Positions 25,965-34,277 of a stretch of 61,935 nucleotides of DNA are shown here, one piece after another; the first letter of the stretch is position 1, and every line of letters begins with the position of its first letter. The notes below the pieces were generated by a model. That model was given only the letters and a program-made list of their open reading frames with translations, made no database searches and was not told where the DNA came from. The DNA lies in the NCBI RefSeq assembly GCF_014648575.1, contig NZ_BMRJ01000001.1, positions 861,552-923,486 of the forward strand, given 5' to 3'. A program made the translations under genes and the position numbers. This DNA is from Agromyces mediolanus (GTDB lineage Bacteria > Actinomycetota > Actinomycetes > Actinomycetales > Microbacteriaceae).

Positions 25965-26651
25965 ATGTTCTTCCACACCGGGACCGCCCCCGCCTCCCTC
26001 CCCCAGCCGCTCCGCGAGAAGCTCGAGCGGCTGAGCTTCCCCACCCTCGGCCACTACCTCGAGGAGGGCTTCGTCGACCCCGAGGTGCGCCGCATCGTCG
26101 CGGCCGGCGGCCGGATCATCGGCACCGCCTTCACCGTGCGCACCACCGCCAGCGACTCGACCGCCCTGCACCACGCCGCGGGCCTCATCGGTGCCGGCCA
26201 GGTGCTCGTGCTCGACACCGGCGGCGACCGCCGCCACGCGCCGCTCGGCGAGGTCGTCGCCGCCCAGCTCGTCGCCCGCGGCGCCGCCGGCGCGGTGGTC
26301 GACGGCGTCGTGACCGACGTCGACGAGATCACCGAGCTGGGGCTCACCGTGCACGCCCGCGGCACGAGCATGCTCACCACGAAGCTGCACGGCATCGACG
26401 CGGGCGGCGTGAACGTCCCCGTCACCTGCGGCGGCGTGGTCGTCCACCCCGGCGACGTCGTGCTCGCCGACGCGAACGGCGTGCTCGTCGTGCCCGTCGA
26501 GGTGCTCGAGCGCCTCGTCGACCTCGCGCTCGAGGACGACGCCGAGGAGCCCGACCTCATCGCCGACCTCCGCCGGGGCGAGCCGCTCGGCTCGCTCACG
26601 GGCGCCAGCGACACCGTCGCCGAGCTCCTGGCGCGCACCACGCCCCAGTAG
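25965..26651 (+). CDS. RraA-like protein / HMG aldolase family
   Basis: The 228-residue protein has the RraA/dimethylmenaquinone methyltransferase-like fold with GGDRRHAPLGEVVAAQLVAR and GAVVDGVVTDVDEI near residues 85-125. In this family the G-D/R pattern binds a divalent metal and pyruvate-like enolates; members with these residues are 4-hydroxy-4-methyl-2-oxoglutarate or oxaloacetate-type aldolases/decarboxylases, and others inhibit RNase E. Genomic context favours an enzyme. ATG 25965 follows AAAGAGG. Confidence 0.75.
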   Translation: MFFHTGTAPASLPQPLREKLERLSFPTLGHYLEEGFVDPEVRRIVAAGGRIIGTAFTVRTTASDSTALHHAAGLIGAGQVLVLDTGGDRRHAPLGEVVAAQLVARGAAGAVVDGVVTDVDEITELGLTVHARGTSMLTTKLHGIDAGGVNVPVTCGGVVVHPGDVVLADANGVLVVPVEVLERLVDLALEDDAEEPDLIADLRRGEPLGSLTGASDTVAELLARTTPQ

Positions 26652-26736
26652 CGCGGCGCTCCCACTCGCGGTCGGCGGCCTTCGGCTCCGTCGGCCGTGC
26701 TCCGCCATGCCGAGAAACACCTAGGAAAGGCATCCC

Positions 26737-27477
26737 ATGCTGCTCAAAGCCGCCATCAACGGCGGCCGCCCGGTCACCGAGCACCCGGCGGTCCCCCGCT
26801 CCACCGAGGAGATCGTCGCCGCCAGCGTCGCCGCGATCGCGGCGGGCGCGGACGTCGTGCACGCCCACGTCATCGACGAGGACGGCGAGCAGACGATCCG
26901 TCCCGAGGCGATCGGGGCATGGGTGCGCGCGATGCGCGCGGCCGACCCCGCGGTCGTGATCGGCACGACGACGGGGCTCTGGACGGTCGCCTCGCACGCC
27001 GAGCGGATGGCCCACCTCGCCGCCTGGCCGGCGGACGCCCTGCCCGACTTCGCCTCGGTCGCCTTCTGCGAGGAGGGCGCCGCCGAGGCCGCCCTGCTCG
27101 TGCTCGAGCGCGGCATGGTGCTCGAGTCGGCGGTGTGGTCGATGGACGACGTGCCGGCGCTGCTCGCCTCGCCGACGCTGCACCGGAACGTCCGCGTGCT
27201 GATCGAGCCGGAGACCGAGGATGCCGAGGCCGCCGTGGCCCAGTGCCGCGAGATCGCCGCGGTGCTGCGGGAGGCCGGCGTCACGGCGCCGATCCTCTAC
27301 CACGGCTACGACGAGACCGTCTGGCCCGTCGTCGAGGCGGCGATCGCCGACGGCTGCGAGACCCGCATCGGCTTCGAGGACGGCGTGCTGCTCGCCGACG
27401 GCACCACGCCCGCCGACAACGCGGAGCTCGTGCGCGCCGTGCGCGCGCTCGAGCGCGCGACGCTGTCCCGCGTCTGA
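26737..27477 (+). CDS. DUF849 / beta-keto acid cleavage enzyme (BKACE) family
   Basis: The 246-residue TIM-barrel protein starts LLKAAINGGRP and has VVHAHVIDEDGEQT, whose two histidines match the zinc ligands of BKACE enzymes such as Kce, which cleave a beta-keto acid with acetyl-CoA. The C-terminal RIGFEDGVLLADGTTPADNA segment is typical. It is somewhat shorter than most members (~280-300). ATG 26737 follows GGAAAGG. Together with the RraA-like and nitrilase genes it suggests amide hydrolysis followed by carbon-chain cleavage. Confidence 0.82.
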   Translation: MLLKAAINGGRPVTEHPAVPRSTEEIVAASVAAIAAGADVVHAHVIDEDGEQTIRPEAIGAWVRAMRAADPAVVIGTTTGLWTVASHAERMAHLAAWPADALPDFASVAFCEEGAAEAALLVLERGMVLESAVWSMDDVPALLASPTLHRNVRVLIEPETEDAEAAVAQCREIAAVLREAGVTAPILYHGYDETVWPVVEAAIADGCETRIGFEDGVLLADGTTPADNAELVRAVRALERATLSRV

Positions 27478-27487
27478 GTCGACCCGG

Positions 27488-27529
27488 CCGGCCTCCCGCC
27501 CCGCGATACCCTCGTGGGAGGGAGGCCGG
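27488..27529 (+). promoter_or_regulatory. Hairpin covering the SD of the lrp gene
   Basis: CCGGCCTCCC (27488-27497) pairs perfectly with GGGAGGCCGG (27520-27529) across a 22-base loop. The 3' arm contains the only SD of the following Lrp gene. A -10-like TACCCT at 27507-27512 lies in the loop. The element could be a terminator for the BKACE gene, an operator, or a translation switch. Confidence 0.55.
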
Positions 27530-27535
27530 TGCCGC

Positions 27536-28012
27536 ATGATCGACGACCTCGACCGCAAGCTGATCGAGTTGCTCGCCCGTGACGGGCGACGCACCTTCGC
27601 GGCGCTCGCCGACGACCTCGGCGTCTCGCAATCGACGGTGCGCACGCGCCTCGCGAAGCTCGAGGAGGACGACGTCATCATGATCGTCGCCCTCTGCAAC
27701 GCGCTGCTGCTCGGCCACCAGGTCGTGCGCCTGCTGCTGCGGGTGCGCAACCTCACGCCGCTCGCCGTCGCCGACGGGCTCGTCGGCATCAGCCAGATCA
27801 ACCACGTCGCCCTCGTCGCCGGATCGCACGACCTCTACCTCGAGGCGACGTGCCGAGATCAGCCGCAGCTCATCGACCTGCTCGATGAGATCCGCCGGCA
27901 CCCGGGCGTCGCCGCCATCCAGCCGATCATCGTCACCTCGCTCGCGAAGGACTACAGCTGGGGCGGCCTGCGCGGCACCGCGGGGCAGAGCATCAGCGAC
28001 CCCGACGGCTGA
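27536..28012 (+). CDS. Lrp/AsnC family regulator
   Basis: The 158-residue protein has the N-terminal AsnC helix-turn-helix (DDLDRKLIELLARDGRRTFA then LADDLGVSQSTVRTRLAKLE) and a C-terminal RAM ligand-binding domain with VALVAGSHDLYLEATC. Lrp/AsnC proteins sense amino acids or their derivatives. Directly downstream of the pot-nitrilase-BKACE genes, it is a likely regulator of that cluster. ATG 27536 is the start; SD GGGAGG is inside a hairpin. A second Lrp gene converges from the other side. Confidence 0.87.
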   Translation: MIDDLDRKLIELLARDGRRTFAALADDLGVSQSTVRTRLAKLEEDDVIMIVALCNALLLGHQVVRLLLRVRNLTPLAVADGLVGISQINHVALVAGSHDLYLEATCRDQPQLIDLLDEIRRHPGVAAIQPIIVTSLAKDYSWGGLRGTAGQSISDPDG

Positions 28013-28043
28013 GCCGCGCGCCGGCGAGTGCGCGCCGACTCAG
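28009..28043. terminator. Bidirectional terminator overlapping two stop codons
   Basis: CTGAG-CC-GCGCGC (28009-28021) pairs with GCGCGC-CGA-CTCAG (28030-28043), with a small internal mismatch. The stop codons of the two convergent Lrp genes lie inside the outer arms. Confidence 0.55.
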
Positions 28044-28546
28044 TCGCCGAGCTGGGCGAGCGGCGAGGGCTCGCGGAAGCCCTGCCAGAGGTAGGTGTCC
28101 TTGCGCACCTCGAGCACCGTCAGGGTCTCGAGGTCGGAGATGCCGCGGATGCGGCGCAGGTCCTGCAGCACGATCTTGCCGAGGGCCTGGGCGTCGGGCG
28201 CGACCACGTCGAGGATGATGTCGTAGTAGCCGAGCGTGCACGCCACGTACTTGATCTGCGGGTGGTCGGCGAGCTGCTCGGCGACGCGCGCGACGGGCAC
28301 CTCCGCGACGCGGATGCCGACGTGCGCGGCGATGCCGCCGATCTTCGTCTCGTCGTACATCCCGGCGACGTAGATCACGCCGAGCGAGACGAGCCGGTTG
28401 TAGCGCTGGCGGATGGTCGGCTCGGAGAAGCCGATCCGACGCCCGATCTCGGCGAACGAGCGGCGTCCGTCGACCCGGAGCTGATCGATGATCTCCCGGT
28501 CGACGTCGTCGAGGATGGGGTCCCTCGGGTGACGCGCGGCTTCCAC
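28040..28546 (-). CDS. Lrp/AsnC family regulator, second copy
   Basis: The 168-residue protein has the HTH LDDVDREIIDQLRVDGRRSF followed by AEIGRRIGFSEPTIRQRYNR, and a RAM domain with YVACTLGYYDIILDVVAPD. It is only distantly similar to the first Lrp protein, so they are not a recent duplication. GTG 28546 has no SD, but TACGCT lies exactly six bases upstream, so the mRNA is probably leaderless. An extension on the 5' side to 28813 is out of character in composition. It may respond to the same compound as the neighbouring catabolic genes. Confidence 0.85.
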   Translation of the reverse strand: MEAARHPRDPILDDVDREIIDQLRVDGRRSFAEIGRRIGFSEPTIRQRYNRLVSLGVIYVAGMYDETKIGGIAAHVGIRVAEVPVARVAEQLADHPQIKYVACTLGYYDIILDVVAPDAQALGKIVLQDLRRIRGISDLETLTVLEVRKDTYLWQGFREPSPLAQLGD

Positions 28547-28552
28547 GAAGTC

Positions 28553-28558
28553 AGCGTA
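28553..28558 (-). promoter_or_regulatory. Leaderless -10 element of the second lrp gene
   Basis: TACGCT on the minus strand, then six bases, then GTG. No SD is present. The spacing places transcription start at or next to the start codon. Confidence 0.5.
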
Positions 28559-28697
28559 GTCCCTGTGCGGCGGCCCGGCACCGCGCGGACGGCACCCGCC
28601 CCAGCCGCGGCCGGGCGGGTCGCTCCACCGACGGTCGCGCGCCCCGCGGTACGGTTCGATCGGATCGACGAGGATCCAGTTCGAGTGAGGAGACGCC

Positions 28698-29306
28698 GTG
28701 TCCGACCACCGTTCCGCCCCCGCCGCCGAGCTCGGCGCACCCGACGAACCGACGCGCGGCTGGCTCCGCCTCGGCACGCTGCCGGTCGTCGCGGCCGTGC
28801 TCGTCGGGCTCAACGGGCTCTACATCCTGCTGGTCGCGTTCGGGAACATCACCGACTTCGGCACCAATCAGGCCTTCGTACAGCACGTGCTCGCGATGGA
28901 CACCACGAACTTCGGCGCCCCCGCCGGCGAGGACCTCGATCCCGACGTGATGTGGCGGGCGATCACCGATCCGGTGCTGCAGAACCTCGGCTACCTCGGC
29001 GTCATCGTCTGGGAGTCGGCGACGGCGATCGTGCTGATCGCCGCGGTCGTGTTCTGGATCCGCGAGCGCCACCGCGGCTACCGCGTCGCCCGGGCGCTCT
29101 CGACGATCGGTCTGCTGATGCTCCTCGTCCTGTTCATGGGCGGGTTCATCACGATCGGCGGCGAGTGGTTCCAGATGTGGAAGTCGACCTCGTGGAACGG
29201 CCTCGACCCGGCGTTCCGGAACTCGGTGCTCGCGCTCATCGCGCTCGTCGTCATCCACCTGCCGAGCGCCCACTGGCGGGCGGCGGAGGTTCGGGCGCGC
29301 GCCTAG
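28698..29306 (+). CDS. DUF2165-like integral membrane protein
   Basis: The 202-residue protein has four hydrophobic helices (PVVAAVLVGLNGLYILLVAF, LGYLGVIVWESATAIVLI, IGLLMLLVLFMGGFITIG and FRNSVLALIALVVIHLP) and WFQMWKSTSWNG between helices 3 and 4. The pattern of NITDFGTNQAFVQHVLAMD after the first helix matches DUF2165 small membrane proteins of unknown function. GTG 28698 follows GAGGAGA. A -10-like TACGGT lies at 28650. Confidence 0.75.
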   Translation: MSDHRSAPAAELGAPDEPTRGWLRLGTLPVVAAVLVGLNGLYILLVAFGNITDFGTNQAFVQHVLAMDTTNFGAPAGEDLDPDVMWRAITDPVLQNLGYLGVIVWESATAIVLIAAVVFWIRERHRGYRVARALSTIGLLMLLVLFMGGFITIGGEWFQMWKSTSWNGLDPAFRNSVLALIALVVIHLPSAHWRAAEVRARA

Positions 29307-29349
29307 CGGCGCGCCCCGCCCCGAGGCGCCGGCCGCCCGGCCCCGCGCC

Positions 29350-30729
29350 CTACAGCCGGTCGACGAGCTCGTCGGCGAGGCCGGTGTACGAGGCCGGGGT
29401 GAGCGCGAGCAGACGCTGCTTCGCGGCATCCCCGATCTCGAGGCCCTCGACGAACGCCGCGAGCTCGACCGCACCGACCCGCTTGCCGCGGGTGAGCTCC
29501 TTGAGCAGCGCGTACGGGTCGCTGATCGTCGACCGCCCCGCCACGACCTCGCCGCGGATGACGGTCTGGATCGCCTCGCCGAGCACCTCCCAGTTGCCGT
29601 CGAGGTCGGCGAGCAGCAGCTCCCGGTCGAGGTCGATCTCGGTGAGCCCGCGCTGGATGTTGTCGAGCGCGAGCAGCGAGTGCCCGAAGCCGACGCCGAT
29701 GTTGCGCTGCGCGCTCGAGTCGGTGAGGTCCCGCTGCAGCCGCGAGGTGACGAGCGTCGCCGCGAGGGAGTCGAGCACGGCGCTCGAGAGCTCGAGGTTC
29801 GCCTCGGCGTTCTCGAAGCGGATCGGGTTGACCTTGTGCGGCATCGTCGAGGAGCCGGTGGCGCCGGCCGCCGGGATCTGCCGGAAGTAGCCGAGCGAGA
29901 TGTACGTCCAGATGTCGGTCGCGAGGTTGTGCAGCACCCGGTTCGCGTGCGAGACCTTGCCGTAGAGCTCGGCCTGCCAGTCGTGCGACTCGATCTGCGT
30001 GGTCAGCGGGTTCCAGTCGAGCCCGAGCGAGGTGACGAACTCGCGCGACACCTCGGGCCACGAGGCATCCGGCAGCGCCACGACGTGCGCCGAGAAGGTG
30101 CCCGTCGCGCCCGAGAACTTGCCCAGGTACTCGGTCGCCTCGATCTGCTTCGCGATGCGCTCGAGCCGGTGCGCGAAGACCGCCAGCTCCTTGCCCATCG
30201 TCGAGGGGGTGGCCGGCTGGCCGTGCGTGCGGGAGAGCATCGAGGCATCCCGGTGCTCGCGCGCGAGCTCGGCGATCGCCGCGACGACCGCGCGGTACTT
30301 CGGCAGCCAGACCTGCTGCACCGCATCGCGCACGGTGATCGCGTAGGAGAGGTTGTTGATGTCCTCGCTCGTGCAGGCGAAGTGGGTGAGCTCGGCGATC
30401 GCGTCGAGGCCGAGGTCGGAGAGACGGCGGCGTACGTAGTACTCGACGGCCTTGACGTCGTGACGGGTGGTCGCCTCGAGCGAGCCGAGCTCGTCGATGT
30501 CGGGCTGACCGAAGTCGGCGACGACCTGGCGCAGCGCCTGCTTCTGGTGCTCGCTGAGCGGGGAGGTGCCGAAGAAGCCGCGGTCGGTCTGGGCGATCAG
30601 CCACTCGATCTCGACGTGGACGCGGGCCCGGTTGAGGCCCGCTTCTGACAGGTGCTCGCCGAGGTCTCCGACGGCGGCGCGGTAGCGTCCATCGAGCGGG
30701 CTGAGCGGCTGGGGAGGCAGCGAAGTCAT
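29350..30729 (-). CDS. purB: Adenylosuccinate lyase
   Basis: The 459-residue enzyme catalyses two fumarate-releasing steps of purine synthesis, from SAICAR to AICAR and from adenylosuccinate to AMP. It starts LSPLDGRYRAAV, typical of the E. coli-type PurB, and has the superfamily signature GSSTMPHKVNPIRFEN near residue 294 with the mobile catalytic Ser loop, and the His in TRTHGQPATPSTMGKE region near 167. ATG 30729 overlaps the stop of the upstream phosphatase gene (ATGA), so the two are co-translated. Confidence 0.95.
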   Translation of the reverse strand: MTSLPPQPLSPLDGRYRAAVGDLGEHLSEAGLNRARVHVEIEWLIAQTDRGFFGTSPLSEHQKQALRQVVADFGQPDIDELGSLEATTRHDVKAVEYYVRRRLSDLGLDAIAELTHFACTSEDINNLSYAITVRDAVQQVWLPKYRAVVAAIAELAREHRDASMLSRTHGQPATPSTMGKELAVFAHRLERIAKQIEATEYLGKFSGATGTFSAHVVALPDASWPEVSREFVTSLGLDWNPLTTQIESHDWQAELYGKVSHANRVLHNLATDIWTYISLGYFRQIPAAGATGSSTMPHKVNPIRFENAEANLELSSAVLDSLAATLVTSRLQRDLTDSSAQRNIGVGFGHSLLALDNIQRGLTEIDLDRELLLADLDGNWEVLGEAIQTVIRGEVVAGRSTISDPYALLKELTRGKRVGAVELAAFVEGLEIGDAAKQRLLALTPASYTGLADELVDRL

Positions 30730-31253
30730 CGGATTCCTTGTCTGAGAGCCGGCGCGAGTTGCCGGAAGAGCGCCGTGGTCGACCGCTCTATCATCTCAAG
30801 CACGCGATCGAACATCGCATCGTCGGAGTAGTAGGGGTCGGGCACGTCGACGATGCCGGTCGGTTCCGGCTCGAACTCGAGCAGCAGCCGCACCTTGTCG
30901 AGCTCGCCGGAGTGGTGCGCCCAGTTGCGCAGGATCCGCGCCTGGCCGCGGTCGAACGCCACCACGAGGTCGAGCTCACGGAACCACTCCGGCTCGAACT
31001 GGCGCGCCCGGTGTCGGGAGCCGTCGTATCCGGCGCGCTCGAGGGCGGCGATCGTGCGGTGGTCGGCGCGCTCGCCCACGTGCCAGTCGCCGGTGCCGGC
31101 TGAGTCGACGCGCAGCGCACGTTCGAGGCCGGCCTGGGCGGCGAGGTCGCGCAGCACGACCTCCGCCATCGGCGACCGGCAGATGTTGCCGGTGCACACG
31201 AACGAGACCCGGAAGGGCTGCGCGGGCAGGCCGACTGGCTCCGCTCGCGTCAT
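30726..31253 (-). CDS. Low-molecular-weight protein tyrosine phosphatase
   Basis: The 175-residue enzyme has the P-loop VCTGNICRSPMAE with nucleophile Cys20 and Arg26, and the general-acid Asp in DVPDPYYSDDAMF near residue 145. It removes phosphate from tyrosine (or arginine) on proteins in the cytoplasm. ATG 31253 is the best start; the first 14 residues are a short extension. It is the first gene of a two-gene operon with purB; the functional link is not obvious. Confidence 0.9.
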   Translation of the reverse strand: MTRAEPVGLPAQPFRVSFVCTGNICRSPMAEVVLRDLAAQAGLERALRVDSAGTGDWHVGERADHRTIAALERAGYDGSRHRARQFEPEWFRELDLVVAFDRGQARILRNWAHHSGELDKVRLLLEFEPEPTGIVDVPDPYYSDDAMFDRVLEMIERSTTALFRQLAPALRQGIR

Positions 31254-31377
31254 GGCTCCATTCTGCTGGAATCGGTCGGCAGGGAACAGGGGGCATTCGC
31301 GGCCACGCCCGCCGGCGGCCGCGGCGCTACGCTGGGTCGGCGTCGCCGGCACCCCGACCGGCGGGCAGGACCGGGGG

Positions 31378-32265
31378 ATGATGGACGCGCCCACCGCCGA
31401 GATCGAGATCGACGAGGCGCTCGCCGCGCGGCTCGTCGCCGAGCAGCACCCGGATCTCGCCGCGCCGGTGCGGCTCGTGGCGAACGGCTGGGACAACGCG
31501 ATGCTGCGGCTCGGCGACGACCACCTGATCCGGATGCCTCGCCGCCTCCTCGCCGCCCGGCTCGTCGAGCACGAGCTGCGCTGGCTGCCCGAGCTCGCCC
31601 GGCACTCCCCCGTCGCGCTTCCGGTGCCCGTGCGGGCCGGGGCGCCGAGCGCCGCCTACCCCTTCGTGTGGAGCATCGGCCCCTGGTTCGACGGCGTCGC
31701 GGGCGTGGAGCTCGAGCCGGCCGCGCGGCGGGAGGCCGCACCCGCACTGGCGGCGTTCGTCGCCTCCCTCCAGCGCGAGGCGCCGGCGGATGCCCCGGCG
31801 AATCCCTACCGCGGCGTCCCCCTCGTCGAGCGCGACCCGGTGGTCGGGCCGCGGATCGCCTCCGGCGTGCTCGACGGGGTCGCCGACCGGGCCGCGCTCG
31901 AGCGCGTCTGGCGGGCGGCCCTCGCCGCCCCCCGGTGGGCGGGATCGCCCGTCTGGCTGCACGGCGACCTGCATCCGGGGAACCTGCTGCTCGAGCGCGC
32001 CGGCGGCCCCCTCGCCGCCGTGCTCGACTTCGGCGACGTGACCGCGGGCGATCCCGCGACCGACCTCGCCGCCGCGTGGCTCTGCTTCGACGCGGTCGGG
32101 CGGGAGCGCTTCCGCGCGGGGCTGCCCGCGTTCTCCGACGCCGACTGGGTGCGGGCGCGCGGCTGGGCGCTCGCCGTCGGCTCGGCCATCGTCGAGACGG
32201 TGGGCGTCACCGGCGCCATGGGGCGGCTCGGGGCGCTCGCACTCGCCGAACTCGTCTCCGGCTGA
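31378..32265 (+). CDS. Aminoglycoside phosphotransferase-family kinase (APH)
   Basis: The 295-residue protein has the kinase catalytic loop VWLHGDLHPGNLLLERAGG (about residues 194-212) and the metal-binding AVLDFGDVTAGDPATDLA (about 216-233). APH-fold proteins phosphorylate antibiotics or small metabolites such as homoserine or choline. The nearby gene context gives no substrate. ATG 31378 or the adjacent ATG 31381 is the start; a -10-like TACGCT lies at 31328. The call is to family, not to resistance. Confidence 0.8.
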   Translation: MMDAPTAEIEIDEALAARLVAEQHPDLAAPVRLVANGWDNAMLRLGDDHLIRMPRRLLAARLVEHELRWLPELARHSPVALPVPVRAGAPSAAYPFVWSIGPWFDGVAGVELEPAARREAAPALAAFVASLQREAPADAPANPYRGVPLVERDPVVGPRIASGVLDGVADRAALERVWRAALAAPRWAGSPVWLHGDLHPGNLLLERAGGPLAAVLDFGDVTAGDPATDLAAAWLCFDAVGRERFRAGLPAFSDADWVRARGWALAVGSAIVETVGVTGAMGRLGALALAELVSG

Positions 32266-32367
32266 GCCCGTCGGGCACTCGTCCTCCCCAGCTGCGCGGC
32301 GACTCGGCTCCTCCCCCGATCGCGCCTCGCACGGCGGACGGATGCCTCGGCCCGGCAGGCTCGAGAG

Positions 32368-32781
32368 ATGCCACCTGCCCCGACCTTCGCTCCCGCACCC
32401 GCCGACCAGCTCGCGCCAGAGCTCCTCGGCCTCGACCAGCGCATCGAGGCGGTGCGCGCCACCGCCGCCCAGACCCGGGCGCTGCTCGACGAGCTTCCGG
32501 CCCTCCAGCACTCGCTCCCGCTGGTCGGGTGCGCGAGCTGGCGATCGGCTGCCGCCGAGCACTACGAGGCGCGCCTCGAAGAGCTCGTCTCCCGGGTCGG
32601 CCTCGCCCGCTCGGCGCTCGAACAGGCCGAGCTCGAGCTGAACGCCACACTGATCCGGCTGGAGCGGGAGCGAGACGAGGCCCTGGCTCAGCTCGTGGCC
32701 GCGCCGGGGTCCGGCTCCGGGCCGGGCCCGGGCCCAGCCCCCGGCGCACTCGGTGGACCGACCGCGTGGGGGTGGCGATGA
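32368..32781 (+). CDS. Small coiled-coil WXG100-like protein
   Basis: The 137-residue protein is mostly two long helices separated at SWRSAAAEHYEARL, which resembles the W-x-G hairpin turn of WXG100/ESX proteins, with TLIRLERERDEALAQL ending helix 2 and a Gly/Pro-rich tail. Strict WXG is not present. Its stop overlaps the start of a large hydrolase gene, as for T7SS chaperone/substrate pairs. Whether it is secreted is inference. Confidence 0.55.
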   Translation: MPPAPTFAPAPADQLAPELLGLDQRIEAVRATAAQTRALLDELPALQHSLPLVGCASWRSAAAEHYEARLEELVSRVGLARSALEQAELELNATLIRLERERDEALAQLVAAPGSGSGPGPGPAPGALGGPTAWGWR

Positions 32782-34277
32782 GCGGCGAGCTGATCGTCTC
32801 GGGCGGGGGCGGCACCGCGGTCGCCGTCGACGAGCTCTTCGCCGAGGCGGCTCGGCTCGCGGTGGCCGAAGCCGGCTGCTCCCGGCTCGCCGAGCTCGCG
32901 TCGGGGCTGCTCGCCACGATCGGTCGCGCCGGCGGTGGAGCCGGGCGTGCCGAGCACGAGCTCGCCCTCGCGACCCACCAGTTCGGGCAGGCCGCCGAGC
33001 TCGCCGCGTCGCTCGGGCGCAATCTCGACGAAGCCGCCCAGCGCTACGGCGACGTGGAGCAGTGGCTCGGCGCGCTGGGCGAGGTCGCGGGTCAGTTCGC
33101 CGCGTGGACGCTCGGCGCCTCGGCCCGGTTCCTGGCGTGGCCGCTGCTGGCCGCGGCCGGCGGGGCCTTCCTCGGCGACCGCCTCCTCGAGGCCTTCGGG
33201 GTGCCCCGTGAGGGCGCGCTCCCGCTCCTTCGACAGTTCCTCGTGCAGGCGGGGGCCGGCGAGGCGCTCGGGGTCGCGCTCGATTCGAGCGACGAGCTGC
33301 TCGCCGGCGCGATCGGGGTCCCGCTCCCCACCGCGCTGGCGCTCGGGCGCCACGTCGACGCGCCCGACTCCGCCAACGCGATCGTGCTCGGGGCGTCCCT
33401 CCTCGGCGGGCTCGGCGTCGGGCTCCTGGCCGAAGGCCCGGTCGGGGTGCGTCGAGTCCCCGAGCCGTGGGGTGCTCCCGGCGGCGCGCGAGGTGGTGCG
33501 ACGCCCGCGGCCGCCTCGCTGGTGCCACCGCCGGTGGGGGTGGCCGGACTCGCGGCGCGCGTGCCCGCCCCGCGCGAGGGGGCGCCGCAGATCCGCATCG
33601 AGCAGTACCCCGTGCCCGAGGGTGGGAGTGGCCGCGATGGTGGAGTGCGGCGCTGGGTGGTCTACGTCTCCGGCACGGTCGACTCCTCCGTCGTCCCCGG
33701 GCCGCAACCCTTCGACATGACGAGCAACGTGCACACCGTGGCCGGGCGAGGGGGCGAGCTCGTGCCCGAACGGGTGCCGGCCGGGGCCGGTGAGCGCGCC
33801 GTTCGGCTGGCGCTCGCCGAGGCCGGGGTGCAGCCCGGCGACGAGCTCATCGGCATCGGCTACTCGGGCGGCGGGGCGATCGTCGCCGATCTGATGGGCG
33901 ATCCCGAGCTCGGATTCACGGCCGGTGCGAACCTCGGCGGGCCGGCGCGGGTCGACCCGGCGGCACCGCTGCTGAACCTCGAGCACCACGACGATCTGGT
34001 GCCGGGCTCGGGCGGAGCCGACCGGCCGCTCGGGCCGCTGCTCGTGCGGCGCGAGGTGGCGACGCCGCCCGAGCACCCGGGCCCGATCCTCACGGCGCAC
34101 GAACTCGAGGCCTATCGGCGCACGGCGGAGCTCGTGGATGCCTCGGCAGACCCGCGGCTCGCGGAGTTCAGCGCGCTCGTCACCGACTTCACGGCCGGGC
34201 GCGAGGGCGAGGCGTCCTTCTGGCTCGCGGAGCGCGAGCCAGAAGAAGCCGTCAGTCCTTCGACGGGCGCACGATGA
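32778..34277 (+). CDS. Multidomain protein with N-terminal helical domain and alpha/beta hydrolase domain
   Basis: The 499-residue protein has an N-terminal helical part (about 1-120) like ESX-associated domains, a hydrophobic Ala/Gly-rich middle (about 110-225), a proline-rich linker, and an alpha/beta hydrolase domain from about 285 with nucleophile elbow [10 protein letters not shown] (Ser363) and a late [10 protein letters not shown] that offers the Asp/His partners. The C-terminal half therefore looks like an esterase or lipase. No signal peptide is seen. ATG 32778 overlaps the WXG-like gene (ATGA). A terminator hairpin is embedded in its last 60 bases. A T7SS-associated effector is possible, not shown. 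Confidence 0.6.
   Translation: MSGELIVSGGGGTAVAVDELFAEAARLAVAEAGCSRLAELASGLLATIGRAGGGAGRAEHELALATHQFGQAAELAASLGRNLDEAAQRYGDVEQWLGALGEVAGQFAAWTLGASARFLAWPLLAAAGGAFLGDRLLEAFGVPREGALPLLRQFLVQAGAGEALGVALDSSDELLAGAIGVPLPTALALGRHVDAPDSANAIVLGASLLGGLGVGLLAEGPVGVRRVPEPWGAPGGARGGATPAAASLVPPPVGVAGLAARVPAPREGAPQIRIEQYPVPEGGSGRDGGVRRWVVYVSGTVDSSVVPGPQPFDMTSNVHTVAGRGGELVPERVPAGAGERAVRLALAEAGVQPGDELIGIGYSGGGAIVADLMGDPELGFTAGANLGGPARVDPAAPLLNLEHHDDLVPGSGGADRPLGPLLVRREVATPPEHPGPILTAHELEAYRRTAELVDASADPRLAEFSALVTDFTAGREGEASFWLAEREPEEAVSPSTGAR
34217..34245. terminator. 12-bp terminator stem inside the 3' end of the hydrolase gene
   Basis: CTTCTGGCTCGC (34217-34228) pairs perfectly with GCGAGCCAGAAG (34234-34245) across GGAGC. 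It encodes part of the hydrolase C-terminus on the plus strand, and lies six bases beyond the stop of the minus-strand holin-like gene. It can serve as terminator for both. Confidence 0.7.

Noticed and set aside
31378..32265. Calling the APH-fold gene an aminoglycoside resistance gene
   Set aside because: Only the kinase family motifs are visible; no resistance-specific residues or mobile context.
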